From: Rickettsia typhi
Lineage (GTDB): Bacteria > Pseudomonadota > Alphaproteobacteria > Rickettsiales > Rickettsiaceae
Direction of reading: 5' to 3'
DNA: 24,888 bases
Assembly (NCBI GenBank): GCA_945907105.1
Contig: CAMDSB010000018.1
Coordinates: 1 to 24,888 of the forward strand
Position 1 is the stretch's first letter. Every line of letters begins with the position of its first letter. The notes under the pieces are model-generated. The model was given only the letters and a program-made list of their open reading frames with translations. It was not told where the DNA came from and did not search any database. The position numbers and the translations under genes are program-made. Positions 9,133 through 15,825 of this stretch are shown in pieces.

Positions 9133-10662
9133 GTGGATAAAGTATCTGAATCAATTAGTTGGATAGACAAACTAAGACATAGTAAAATGAGGTTTGCTAT
9201 TTGGCCAGTTAGGTCATATGAATTGCTAAAATTCTTTCCGATGGCGTTTCTGATGTTATTCATATTACTTACGCAAAACTTGGTGCGTAGTCTTAAAGAT
9301 GGCTTCATCGTTACGATGATTGGAACCGAAGTTATAAGTTTTATCAAGCTTTGGGGTGAAATGCCTATGGGTATATTGTTCGTTATACTATACACAAAAA
9401 TGTGTAACGTCATGACTACTGAGCAGGTGTTTAGGATTATAGTATCGATTTTTCTGATATTCTTTGCTGTTTTTGCATTTGTTATTTTTCCAAATAAAGA
9501 ATTTTTTCATCCAGATCCAGTTGTAGTAGAACAATACGTAGCTTTGTTTCCTCATTTAAAATGGTTCATTGTGATGTGGGGCAAATGGAGTTTTGTATTA
9601 TTTTATATCATGGGCGAACTGTGGACAGTGATAGTATTCTTCCTATTTTTTTGGCAACTAGCCAATAAAATTACTAAAACTGAGGAAGCTCAAAGATTCT
9701 ATATTTTCTTTGGATTGTTCGGCCAGTTAAATTTGCTTCTTTCAGGGGTAATAATTATTTATTTTACCCAAGGACAACATTTTTTACTTCCTTTATTTTC
9801 AGCAATAAGGGATGGCTCGGAAGTCGTATTGAAATCAATGACTATATTGATTACTGTTTCATGCATAATATGTCTTTTACTGCATAGATATATTGAAGTA
9901 AAAAATATTGAAACCTTAAAAGGAATAATATTAAAAAATAAAAGAACTGATATTCTTAAGTTAACCTTAAGACAAAGCGCTAAAATGGTTTTTACGTCTA
10001 AATATTTGGCACTAATTTGTATCTTGATGATATCTTATAGTACAGTAGTGAACCTTATTGAAGGATTATGGATGTCAAGAGCAAAGGCTTTATATCCAGC
10101 TACAAAAGACTTTATGGCCTACCATGGAAATGTATTGTTTTGGACTGGCATTGCTACGTTAGGTTTTATATTTATTGGTAATATTATTTTAAGGCGTTTT
10201 GGTTGGTTTTGGGGAGCTGTATTAACTCCGCTTATGTTTCTTTTAGTAGGTTCAACTTTTTTTACCTTTGTTCTCATAGAAGAAAAGTTGAGTTATATAC
10301 TGCCAGGTTTAACTGCTTTTGCTCCTCTAGTAATAATAGTATTTGTGGGTAGCGTTCAGAACGTGCTAGGCAAAGGAGTAAAATATTCTATGTTTGATGC
10401 AACAAAAGAGATGGTTTATATCCCTTTGGATCAAGAGATGAAAACTAAGGGCAAGGCAGCAGTTGATGTACTGGGGGCCAAGTTAGGTAAGTCTATTGGA
10501 GCTCTCGTTCAAATAATTAGTTTTACTATCTTTCCTGCCGCGCATCATGAAGACATAGCCGGATTTTTAATGTTTGTTTTCGTGGCTGTTTGTTTAGTAT
10601 GGATTTTGGGCGTTAAGCTGCTTAGAGATGATTATGTGAAGTTGCTTAAGAGAACGACTTAA
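9133..10662 (+). CDS. tlc: Tlc-family ATP/ADP translocase (nucleotide transporter)
   Basis: Inner-membrane antiporter of the NTT/Tlc family, which in Rickettsiales and Chlamydiae exchanges host ATP for bacterial ADP or imports other nucleotides. The 509 residues match the family's usual ~500 and give about twelve hydrophobic segments. Conserved family blocks are visible: [11 protein letters not shown] near the first helix, [49 protein letters not shown] near the C-terminus. The start used is GTG (9133), well placed after AAGGAA (9119-9124); the next candidate is ATG at 9187. Which paralogue this is, and whether it carries ATP/ADP or other nucleotides, cannot be told by eye. It marks the organism as an energy-scavenging intracellular bacterium. 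Confidence 0.95.
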   Translation: MDKVSESISWIDKLRHSKMRFAIWPVRSYELLKFFPMAFLMLFILLTQNLVRSLKDGFIVTMIGTEVISFIKLWGEMPMGILFVILYTKMCNVMTTEQVFRIIVSIFLIFFAVFAFVIFPNKEFFHPDPVVVEQYVALFPHLKWFIVMWGKWSFVLFYIMGELWTVIVFFLFFWQLANKITKTEEAQRFYIFFGLFGQLNLLLSGVIIIYFTQGQHFLLPLFSAIRDGSEVVLKSMTILITVSCIICLLLHRYIEVKNIETLKGIILKNKRTDILKLTLRQSAKMVFTSKYLALICILMISYSTVVNLIEGLWMSRAKALYPATKDFMAYHGNVLFWTGIATLGFIFIGNIILRRFGWFWGAVLTPLMFLLVGSTFFTFVLIEEKLSYILPGLTAFAPLVIIVFVGSVQNVLGKGVKYSMFDATKEMVYIPLDQEMKTKGKAAVDVLGAKLGKSIGALVQIISFTIFPAAHHEDIAGFLMFVFVAVCLVWILGVKLLRDDYVKLLKRTT

Positions 10663-10673
10663 AAACATGGACG

Positions 10674-11195
10674 TTAGAGTTGAGTAGGATTTGTACGTTT
10701 CTCCATCTTTTTTAATAGGGTATCACGTTTGAGTTTGGATAAATAATCTAGAAATACTTTGCCATTTAAATAATCTATTTCATGCTGGATGACCGTAGAA
10801 AAAAATCCACTAGCTTCCAGTTCTTTACTGTTTCCTTCGTAATCCAGGTAGTTCAATTTTATTGACTTAGGGCGAGTTATTTCTGCTTTAATGCCTAGAA
10901 AACATACGGATGCTTCGGTAAAAATTTGTGTTTCTTCTGAGCTCCAGGTGATTTCTGGATTTATGAATGTATAGGGTTTTAATATATTTTCTTCTTTCAG
11001 ATCCACAACGACAATACGTTTTAATATTCCCACCATATTTGCCCCAAGACCAACCGCCTTTTCCCTATACATAGTATTAAACATCTGATCAACCAACTTT
11101 CTGATATCATCATTAACAACCTCAACGGGCTGAGCTATTTGCTTAAAAATTTTATTAGGAGCGAAGACTAAAGGTAATGAGATCATATTTGCCAT
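10674..11195 (-). CDS. Peptide deformylase-like protein with degenerate active site
   Basis: 173-residue member of the peptide deformylase family. The fold landmarks align but the active site is broken. Motif 1, normally GxGLAAxQ, reads VGLGANMVG (48-56). Motif 2, normally EGCLS, reads EASVC (94-98), placing Ser96 where the metal-binding Cys should be. Motif 3, normally HExDH, reads HEIDY (138-142), so the second metal-binding His is Tyr142; His138 and Glu139 remain. With two of three metal ligands gone it is unlikely to deformylate nascent peptides. Rickettsia species are known to encode a second 'deformylase-like' protein of this kind beside the true Def; this seems to be its counterpart. 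It converges with the translocase gene (11-base gap) and diverges from icd. Confidence 0.85.
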   Translation of the reverse strand: MANMISLPLVFAPNKIFKQIAQPVEVVNDDIRKLVDQMFNTMYREKAVGLGANMVGILKRIVVVDLKEENILKPYTFINPEITWSSEETQIFTEASVCFLGIKAEITRPKSIKLNYLDYEGNSKELEASGFFSTVIQHEIDYLNGKVFLDYLSKLKRDTLLKKMEKRTNPTQL

Positions 11196-11430
11196 AATTT
11201 ATGTCCTTGGTAATTTAGAGCTTACGCAGCTAATTATTAAATTAAGTTAAAGTACAATGTTTGTCTAGAAAATCTTTTTCTTATTTAGTCCCAATATATT
11301 AATAGGGGGGTGAATTATAAACTGGTGCTTTTATCCTAAATTAGAAGAAAACAATAGTATAAACATAATAAAGATTCACTTTAATTTTTTATCTTGTGCT
11401 ACAATTCTTAACATACGGCTTATACTAAAA

Positions 11431-11438
11431 AAGGAGAT
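11431..11438 (+). promoter_or_regulatory. Strong ribosome binding site of icd
   Basis: AAGGAGAT lies 5-7 bases before the icd ATG and is the best Shine-Dalgarno match to a start codon in the window. TACAAT (11400-11405) and TATACT (11421-11426) upstream are possible -10 boxes; neither has a convincing -35 at 17 bases. The rest of the 248-base divergent gap shows nothing I can name. Confidence 0.6.
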
Positions 11439-11443
11439 ATAAT

Positions 11444-12892
11444 ATGAGTAAAATAGTACCAATCACAGTAGCATATGGAGACGGCATAGGTCCAGAAATA
11501 ATGGATGCGGTTCTTCATGTTTTAAAGAAGGCTGAAGCGCAAATTCGTCTTGAAGTCATTGAGATCGGTGAAAAATTATACCAAAAAAATTATACTTCAG
11601 GGATTGCTGCAGATACTTGGGCGTCAATAGACAGAACTAGGGTGCTGCTAAAGGCTCCGATTACTACGCCGCAGGGTGGCGGGTATAAAAGTCTAAATGT
11701 AACATTGAGAAAAGCACTGGGCTTGTATGCTAATGTTAGACCAACTATCGCTTACTATCCTTTTGTTAATACGCAGCACCCTGATCTTAATGTAGTAATT
11801 GTTCGTGAAAACGAGGAAGATCTGTATGCCGGTATTGAGTATAGACATACTAGAAACATGCGTGAGTCAGTGAAGCTGATAAGTCGAGTAGGGTGTGAGA
11901 AAATAGTTAGATACGCCTTTGATTACGCCGTGTTAAATAATCGTAAGAAGGTGTCTTGCTTTAGTAAAGATAATATCATGAAATTTTCTGATGGTATATT
12001 TCATCAGGTATTTGACGAGATTGCTAAGCAGTATCCACAGATTAAAAATGAACATTACATCGTCGATATTGGTACTGCAAGACTGGCAACTAAGCCTGAA
12101 ATTTTTGATGTGATCGTAACATCTAATTTGTTTGGTGATATTATTTCAGATATTACAGCTGAGATATCTGGCTCTGTCGGACTGGCTGGTAGTGCCAATG
12201 TTGGCCAAAATTACGCTATGTTTGAGGCTATACATGGATCTGCGCCTGATATCGCAGGTAAAAATATTGCTAATCCATCTGGATTGCTCAATGGCGCAAT
12301 AATGATGCTTATTCATGTTGGGCAAGGTGATGTCGCTTCTATCATTGAAAATGCATGGAAAACAACATTAGAAGATGGTATTCACACAGTGGATATTTAT
12401 AACGAAAAAACCTCCTCGAGGAAAGTGGGCACTAAAGAATTTGCTGAGGAAGTTGTCAAAAGACTTGGCCAGAAACCTAAAAAATTAAAAGTTGCCGAAT
12501 ATAAATCTGGTGCATCAACTAGTTCAAAACAAATTACTTACAAAATAGATACTTCCGAGAGTAAGACTCTTGTAGGGGTTGATATTTTTGTTGATATTTG
12601 TGCAGAATCAGCTACCAAAGTCGCGAAAAAAATGAACGCGATAGATGGTGGCAAATTGATAATGAAAACGATTGCCTCTAAAGGCCTGATACTTTGGCCT
12701 AGAGATGATGAATATATGATGGAGTCTGATCATTGGTGCTGTAGATTTATGCCAGATTCAGGAAACATTACTCATAAAGAAATAACGAATTTGTTGGAGA
12801 AAATCGCTGCTGCAGGAGTTGACTTTATAAAGGTCGAAAATCTCTATGAATATGATGGTAAGCGAGGCTATTCGCTTGCGCAAGGGGAATAA
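11444..12892 (+). CDS. icd: Isocitrate dehydrogenase, Rickettsia/Thermus type with C-terminal extension
   Basis: Oxidative decarboxylation of isocitrate to 2-oxoglutarate in the TCA cycle. The catalytic domain (about 1-340) contains the substrate-binding segment KSLNVTLRKALG with Ser83, Asn85 and Arg89, Arg99 in ANVRP, the RENEEDLYAG block, and the metal ligands Asp232 and Asp236 in NLFGDIISDI. Residues about 340-482 form an extra C-terminal domain seen in Rickettsia and Thermus enzymes but not in E. coli Icd; total length 482 matches the Rickettsia protein closely. The cofactor loop reads HGSAPDIAG (264-272), with Asp269-Ile270 where E. coli has the NADP-binding Lys-Tyr, so cofactor preference is open. 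It is monocistronic by position. Confidence 0.95.
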   Translation: MSKIVPITVAYGDGIGPEIMDAVLHVLKKAEAQIRLEVIEIGEKLYQKNYTSGIAADTWASIDRTRVLLKAPITTPQGGGYKSLNVTLRKALGLYANVRPTIAYYPFVNTQHPDLNVVIVRENEEDLYAGIEYRHTRNMRESVKLISRVGCEKIVRYAFDYAVLNNRKKVSCFSKDNIMKFSDGIFHQVFDEIAKQYPQIKNEHYIVDIGTARLATKPEIFDVIVTSNLFGDIISDITAEISGSVGLAGSANVGQNYAMFEAIHGSAPDIAGKNIANPSGLLNGAIMMLIHVGQGDVASIIENAWKTTLEDGIHTVDIYNEKTSSRKVGTKEFAEEVVKRLGQKPKKLKVAEYKSGASTSSKQITYKIDTSESKTLVGVDIFVDICAESATKVAKKMNAIDGGKLIMKTIASKGLILWPRDDEYMMESDHWCCRFMPDSGNITHKEITNLLEKIAAAGVDFIKVENLYEYDGKRGYSLAQGE

Positions 12893-12899
12893 GACCCAA

Positions 12900-13053
12900 T
12901 AGAGTAAACTACGAAAGTTAGAAGCTCTGCAAGTAGGCTGTGCTTACGTGTTAAAATGTCTTCAGCTCTCTTGGAGAGTCTCCTACTATAGAGATAGAAG
13001 AGTTGCGAGCCGAAGAAGAGGTGGTAATTGAAGTGGCAGGAGAAGCCGCGTAA
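12900..13053 (+). other. GC-richer orphan segment, possible gene remnant or dispersed repeat
   Basis: The 285-base gap after icd starts with a stretch richer in G+C than its surroundings and open in more than one frame. One frame runs from 12955 to a TAA at 13051-13053 and reads like an acidic protein tail (EIEELRAEEEVVIEVAGEAA) but has no start codon other than an internal TTG; another is open for about 42 codons up to about 13030. No ribosome binding site is visible. It may be a decayed gene end or an inserted repeat. I do not recognise it. Confidence 0.3.
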
Positions 13054-13081
13054 TCATACTACAAAAATAATGAAACTTGTA

Positions 13082-13110
13082 ATAGTGGAGAACAATATAT
13101 TCTCCACTAT
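13082..13110. terminator. 11-bp hairpin between the converging icd and ABC exporter genes
   Basis: ATAGTGGAGAA (13082-13092) pairs perfectly with 13100-13110 across a 7-base loop. T-rich sequence follows loosely on both strands. It sits between convergent genes and could end transcription from either side. Confidence 0.6.
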
Positions 13111-13177
13111 CAAGTAAATCTTTGCTATTTTTAGGATTAACCCCCCGTGTTTTGCATTAATCCGTCGTAAGTGGTAG

Positions 13178-14965
13178 TCAATAATTATCCCAGAGCATTC
13201 TGTATATTATGCCATCTTTTTGAAGCGTGGTATGTGGTCCGTCTTCGACAATATGGCCATCAGCAAAGACTAGTATTCGATCCATATGTAATAATGTTGA
13301 AAGCCTGTGAGCGATAACTAATACAGTTTTGCCAAACATCAATTTTTGGAGAGATTTTTGTATTAGTTGTTCTGTGTGGCTATCAAGTGAGTTAGTAGCT
13401 TCATCCAAAATAAGGATTGGTGCTTTTTTAAGGAATGCCCTAGCAATACTAATTCTTTGTCTTTGACCACCAGAGAAGTTATTGCCTCTTTCGCCACAGA
13501 TAGTATCATACTGATCAGGCAGACCTATGATAAAGTCGTGTATGTATGCTGCTTTTGCCGCCTCTATTAGTTCTTCATCGGATGCAGTTGGATTAGAATA
13601 TAAAATATTTTCTCGAATAGAGCGGTGAAAAAGAATTGGTTCTTGAGGTATGACTGATATATTTTTATGCAAACTATCAAGGGAAACCTGGCTGATATCT
13701 TGTCCGTCAATTAGGATGGTTCCGCTTTCTATCTCATATAATCTAGAAATCATATTGGTAAAAGTGGTTTTTCCTGATCCAGAAAAGCCTGCGAGGCCAA
13801 CTCTTTCATGTGGAAGAATAGATATAGATTTATTGTCAAAGCTATTGTCATTATTACGAAAACGAAAAGTTACATTTTTAAATTCGATAGATGGAGATTC
13901 AACATATAAATTTTTTGCTCCCGGACTATCTTTAATAGAATATTCTTCGAGTAAGCTAATGCTTTGATTAAATGCACCGATTTGTTCAAACAGGTCACCA
14001 AACTCTTGAGTTAAATCCCAAATGTCCTCAATAACAGATATACAGAGTGTTATAATAAGAACGCATTGACCGATTGTTATTTCAAGATTACTACGCAAAG
14101 ATATTATATAGTAGATCATGAAGCCGATCATTACAGTGCAGGACAAGCCTAGTGCATATCTAAGTTTGAACATAAACCACTGTAAGCGTTGATCGCTTCT
14201 TACAGTATTATGTATGTATTTTTTAAGGTATTTTCGCTCAAATCTATGAGAAGAAAACATTCTAATTACAGAGCTATTTGATATAGCATCAACAATCTTG
14301 CCAGAAACAAGAGCCTTATCTTTGCTAAATACCCTAGAGTAATTATTTATTGTTTTAGAAAAATATAAACTAGTGCCAATAAATACAAAGAGCCAACAAA
14401 AGAAAATAAACGCAACAGTCGAGTGGACAGAGTATAAAGTTGCTAACGCGAATATTAAAACAGATAATTTTCGGACAATTGATTCATTAATATAAGCAAA
14501 AACCATTTCTATGGATCTTGAAGCTTCGGATATCCTATTGGTGATATCCCCAGCAAGATTTGATTGAAAAAATTCATGGCTGTGATGTTGGACGTAATCG
14601 TAAAATTCATCCGTGACATGTGCTTTAATTTTTGGTATTGCTTTTAGGTATAGATAGTCATAAACTCGCCATAATATATTTAAACTTTCCCACCATAAAG
14701 CATAGATTATAACCCACTTGAAGAGTAAAGTTGGCAAATCAACATTTGACAATGCTTTATCCGAGTATGCTTCAATGGAGTCAGTGATATTTTGAAGAAA
14801 TAAACTATCTATTGAAGGTACTAGTCCAGTTAAAAGAGCTAGAGTAATTAAAAGCAATACTTGTTTTTTCTGGCTAGAAAAAAGGAAGTGCATATATAGT
14901 TTAAAAGTGGTGAGCTGCGTTTTTTTAGAATTAATAGAATCGATAAAAGAGATATTATTCTGCAT
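13178..14965 (-). CDS. ABC exporter, fused membrane and ATPase domains (second copy of the type)
   Basis: 595-residue half-transporter with six hydrophobic segments (about 30-310) followed by an ATPase domain: Walker A GFSGSGKTT (393-401), Q-loop VIPQEPILF, signature FSGGQ (497-501), Walker B ILILDEATNSLDS with Asp521-Glu522, and AHRLSTLL H-loop. Phe replaces the usual Leu of LSGGQ, a tolerated change; catalytic residues are intact. It is clearly paralogous to the exporter at 6461-8233, sharing for example HRLSTLLxMDRILVF and the HIVEDGPHTTL-type ending, but the membrane domains differ, so substrates may differ. The 212 bases immediately upstream hold the end of a degraded gene on the same strand. 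Substrate unknown. Confidence 0.93.
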   Translation of the reverse strand: MQNNISFIDSINSKKTQLTTFKLYMHFLFSSQKKQVLLLITLALLTGLVPSIDSLFLQNITDSIEAYSDKALSNVDLPTLLFKWVIIYALWWESLNILWRVYDYLYLKAIPKIKAHVTDEFYDYVQHHSHEFFQSNLAGDITNRISEASRSIEMVFAYINESIVRKLSVLIFALATLYSVHSTVAFIFFCWLFVFIGTSLYFSKTINNYSRVFSKDKALVSGKIVDAISNSSVIRMFSSHRFERKYLKKYIHNTVRSDQRLQWFMFKLRYALGLSCTVMIGFMIYYIISLRSNLEITIGQCVLIITLCISVIEDIWDLTQEFGDLFEQIGAFNQSISLLEEYSIKDSPGAKNLYVESPSIEFKNVTFRFRNNDNSFDNKSISILPHERVGLAGFSGSGKTTFTNMISRLYEIESGTILIDGQDISQVSLDSLHKNISVIPQEPILFHRSIRENILYSNPTASDEELIEAAKAAYIHDFIIGLPDQYDTICGERGNNFSGGQRQRISIARAFLKKAPILILDEATNSLDSHTEQLIQKSLQKLMFGKTVLVIAHRLSTLLHMDRILVFADGHIVEDGPHTTLQKDGIIYRMLWDNY

Positions 14966-15046
14966 ATTAAGGTAATACCTCTTAAATTTACTTGTACACC
15001 TAACTGTGCTATCTAAACTGACAAGAGATTATAGCATATTTGCGTA

Positions 15047-15262
15047 TCAATGCAATTTTTTTGCAGCCCTTTGAGGTAAGAAGTAAATACATCCAATAAT
15101 GAATATTAGCAATAAAGCTGAAGAAGAAAAGCGGCTCAGGTCTAAACCACCTAGTTCAATAGGCTTATCCAGAAAGTCTCCAACAACAGCACCAAGTGGC
15201 CGAGTTAGTATGAATGCTGACCAAAAAAAGAAGGATCCTAGATATATTTGTAAAGTATGTAG
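15047..15262 (-). pseudogene. C-terminal remnant of a COG4705-like membrane protein
   Basis: Reading the minus strand gives an uninterrupted frame of about 72 codons ending in TGA at 15047-15049. It contains FWSAFILTRPLGAVVGDFLD, then KPIELGGLDLSRFSSSALLL and a final hydrophobic helix ending LPQRAAKKLH. FW.AF.LTRPLGA..GD with a following GGL is the hallmark of the C-terminal helices of the uncharacterised multi-pass COG4705 family. An in-frame stop (15269-15271) closes the frame upstream and there is no start codon in the conserved part, so the N-terminal helices are lost. The neighbouring ABC gene is downstream on the same strand. Confidence 0.75.
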
Positions 15263-15378
15263 CCGATTTTAGTACGTATTATTGGTAATAAAAAATGAAG
15301 TGTCAGCATGTCTTGATATCTAGCAAAATATATGTTAATATGAAAAATATATTTTAATAAATTTAATCATAGTTGTTA

Positions 15379-15624
15379 ATGTCAGTAATTGAAGCAGAAA
15401 AAATAGTAGAAAGTAAGGAAGAAATGTCAACGAATGACATTTTTTCTGACATAAAATATATCTGTGGTTCTACATCACTTATTGTAGAGTCTCTACAAAA
15501 AGGCCTTGATATAGCTCAGCTCCCAACAGGAGATGTTATAGTAACTGAAGTTAAGACTATTAACACCCACTATTGCTGGGACAAAAATAAGCAAAAAATG
15601 ATTAAAATCAGCCAAACCCAATAA
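15379..15624 (+). CDS. Small conserved-looking protein, function unknown
   Basis: 81-residue soluble protein starting at ATG 15379; an in-frame TTG two codons upstream is a less likely start. It has an acidic, Glu/Lys-rich N-terminus (about 1-20) and a compact part with DIFSDIKYICGSTSLIVESL, GLDIAQLPTGDVIVTEVKTINTHYCWD and a basic end. The balanced composition and two well-formed predicted strands (GDVIVTEV) suggest a real gene. From memory it resembles small Rickettsiales-restricted proteins (perhaps the DUF2671 group), unverified. No Shine-Dalgarno is visible. It is followed by a likely terminator, so it is a separate unit from the pentapeptide genes. Confidence 0.6.
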   Translation: MSVIEAEKIVESKEEMSTNDIFSDIKYICGSTSLIVESLQKGLDIAQLPTGDVIVTEVKTINTHYCWDKNKQKMIKISQTQ

Positions 15625-15636
15625 CAGGTTTTTTTT
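15614..15636 (+). terminator. Probable intrinsic terminator of the small protein gene
   Basis: AAACC (15614-15618) pairs with GGTTT (15627-15631) across an 8-base loop and runs into eight T's (15629-15636). The stem is short and overlaps the stop codon of the 81-residue gene, but the T-tract is the best plus-strand one here. Confidence 0.5.
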
Positions 15637-15700
15637 GCGTCAGAGTTTGCTATAAAAATCATCATTCATTTTGAATCACGCTCCTTGATGGTGTAGTTGT

Positions 15701-15717
15701 CAAAACGCCTCGTTTTG
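15701..15717. repeat. Short stable hairpin upstream of the pentapeptide genes
   Basis: CAAAACG (15701-15707) and CGTTTTG (15711-15717) form a perfect 7-bp stem with a 3-base loop; GTT/AAC just outside extends it past a small bulge. It could be a terminator half or an operator upstream of the 1000-residue gene. Confidence 0.4.
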
Positions 15718-15753
15718 TAACTAATAATTTAAATTGATCTAAGATAGTCTTAA

Positions 15754-15759
15754 TATAAT
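15754..15759 (+). promoter_or_regulatory. Consensus -10 box upstream of the pentapeptide genes
   Basis: TATAAT at 15754-15759, 67 bases before the ATG of the first pentapeptide gene. The best -35 is TTGATC only 14 bases upstream, or a poor AAATTG at 17. A GGAG (15814-15817) 8 bases before the ATG is the ribosome binding site. Confidence 0.4.
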
Positions 15760-15825
15760 TATCTCTTCGGTCTAATATTTTATACAATATATAAAAATGT
15801 AAATAATATTAGTGGAGAATGGATA

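Noticed and set aside
9117..9413. 98-codon minus-strand frame over the start of the translocase gene
   Set aside because: Opposes a clear family member with conserved motifs and has no recognisable protein features.
15373..15378. TTG start two codons before the 81-residue protein
   Set aside because: An ATG follows directly and neither has a Shine-Dalgarno, so the ATG is preferred.
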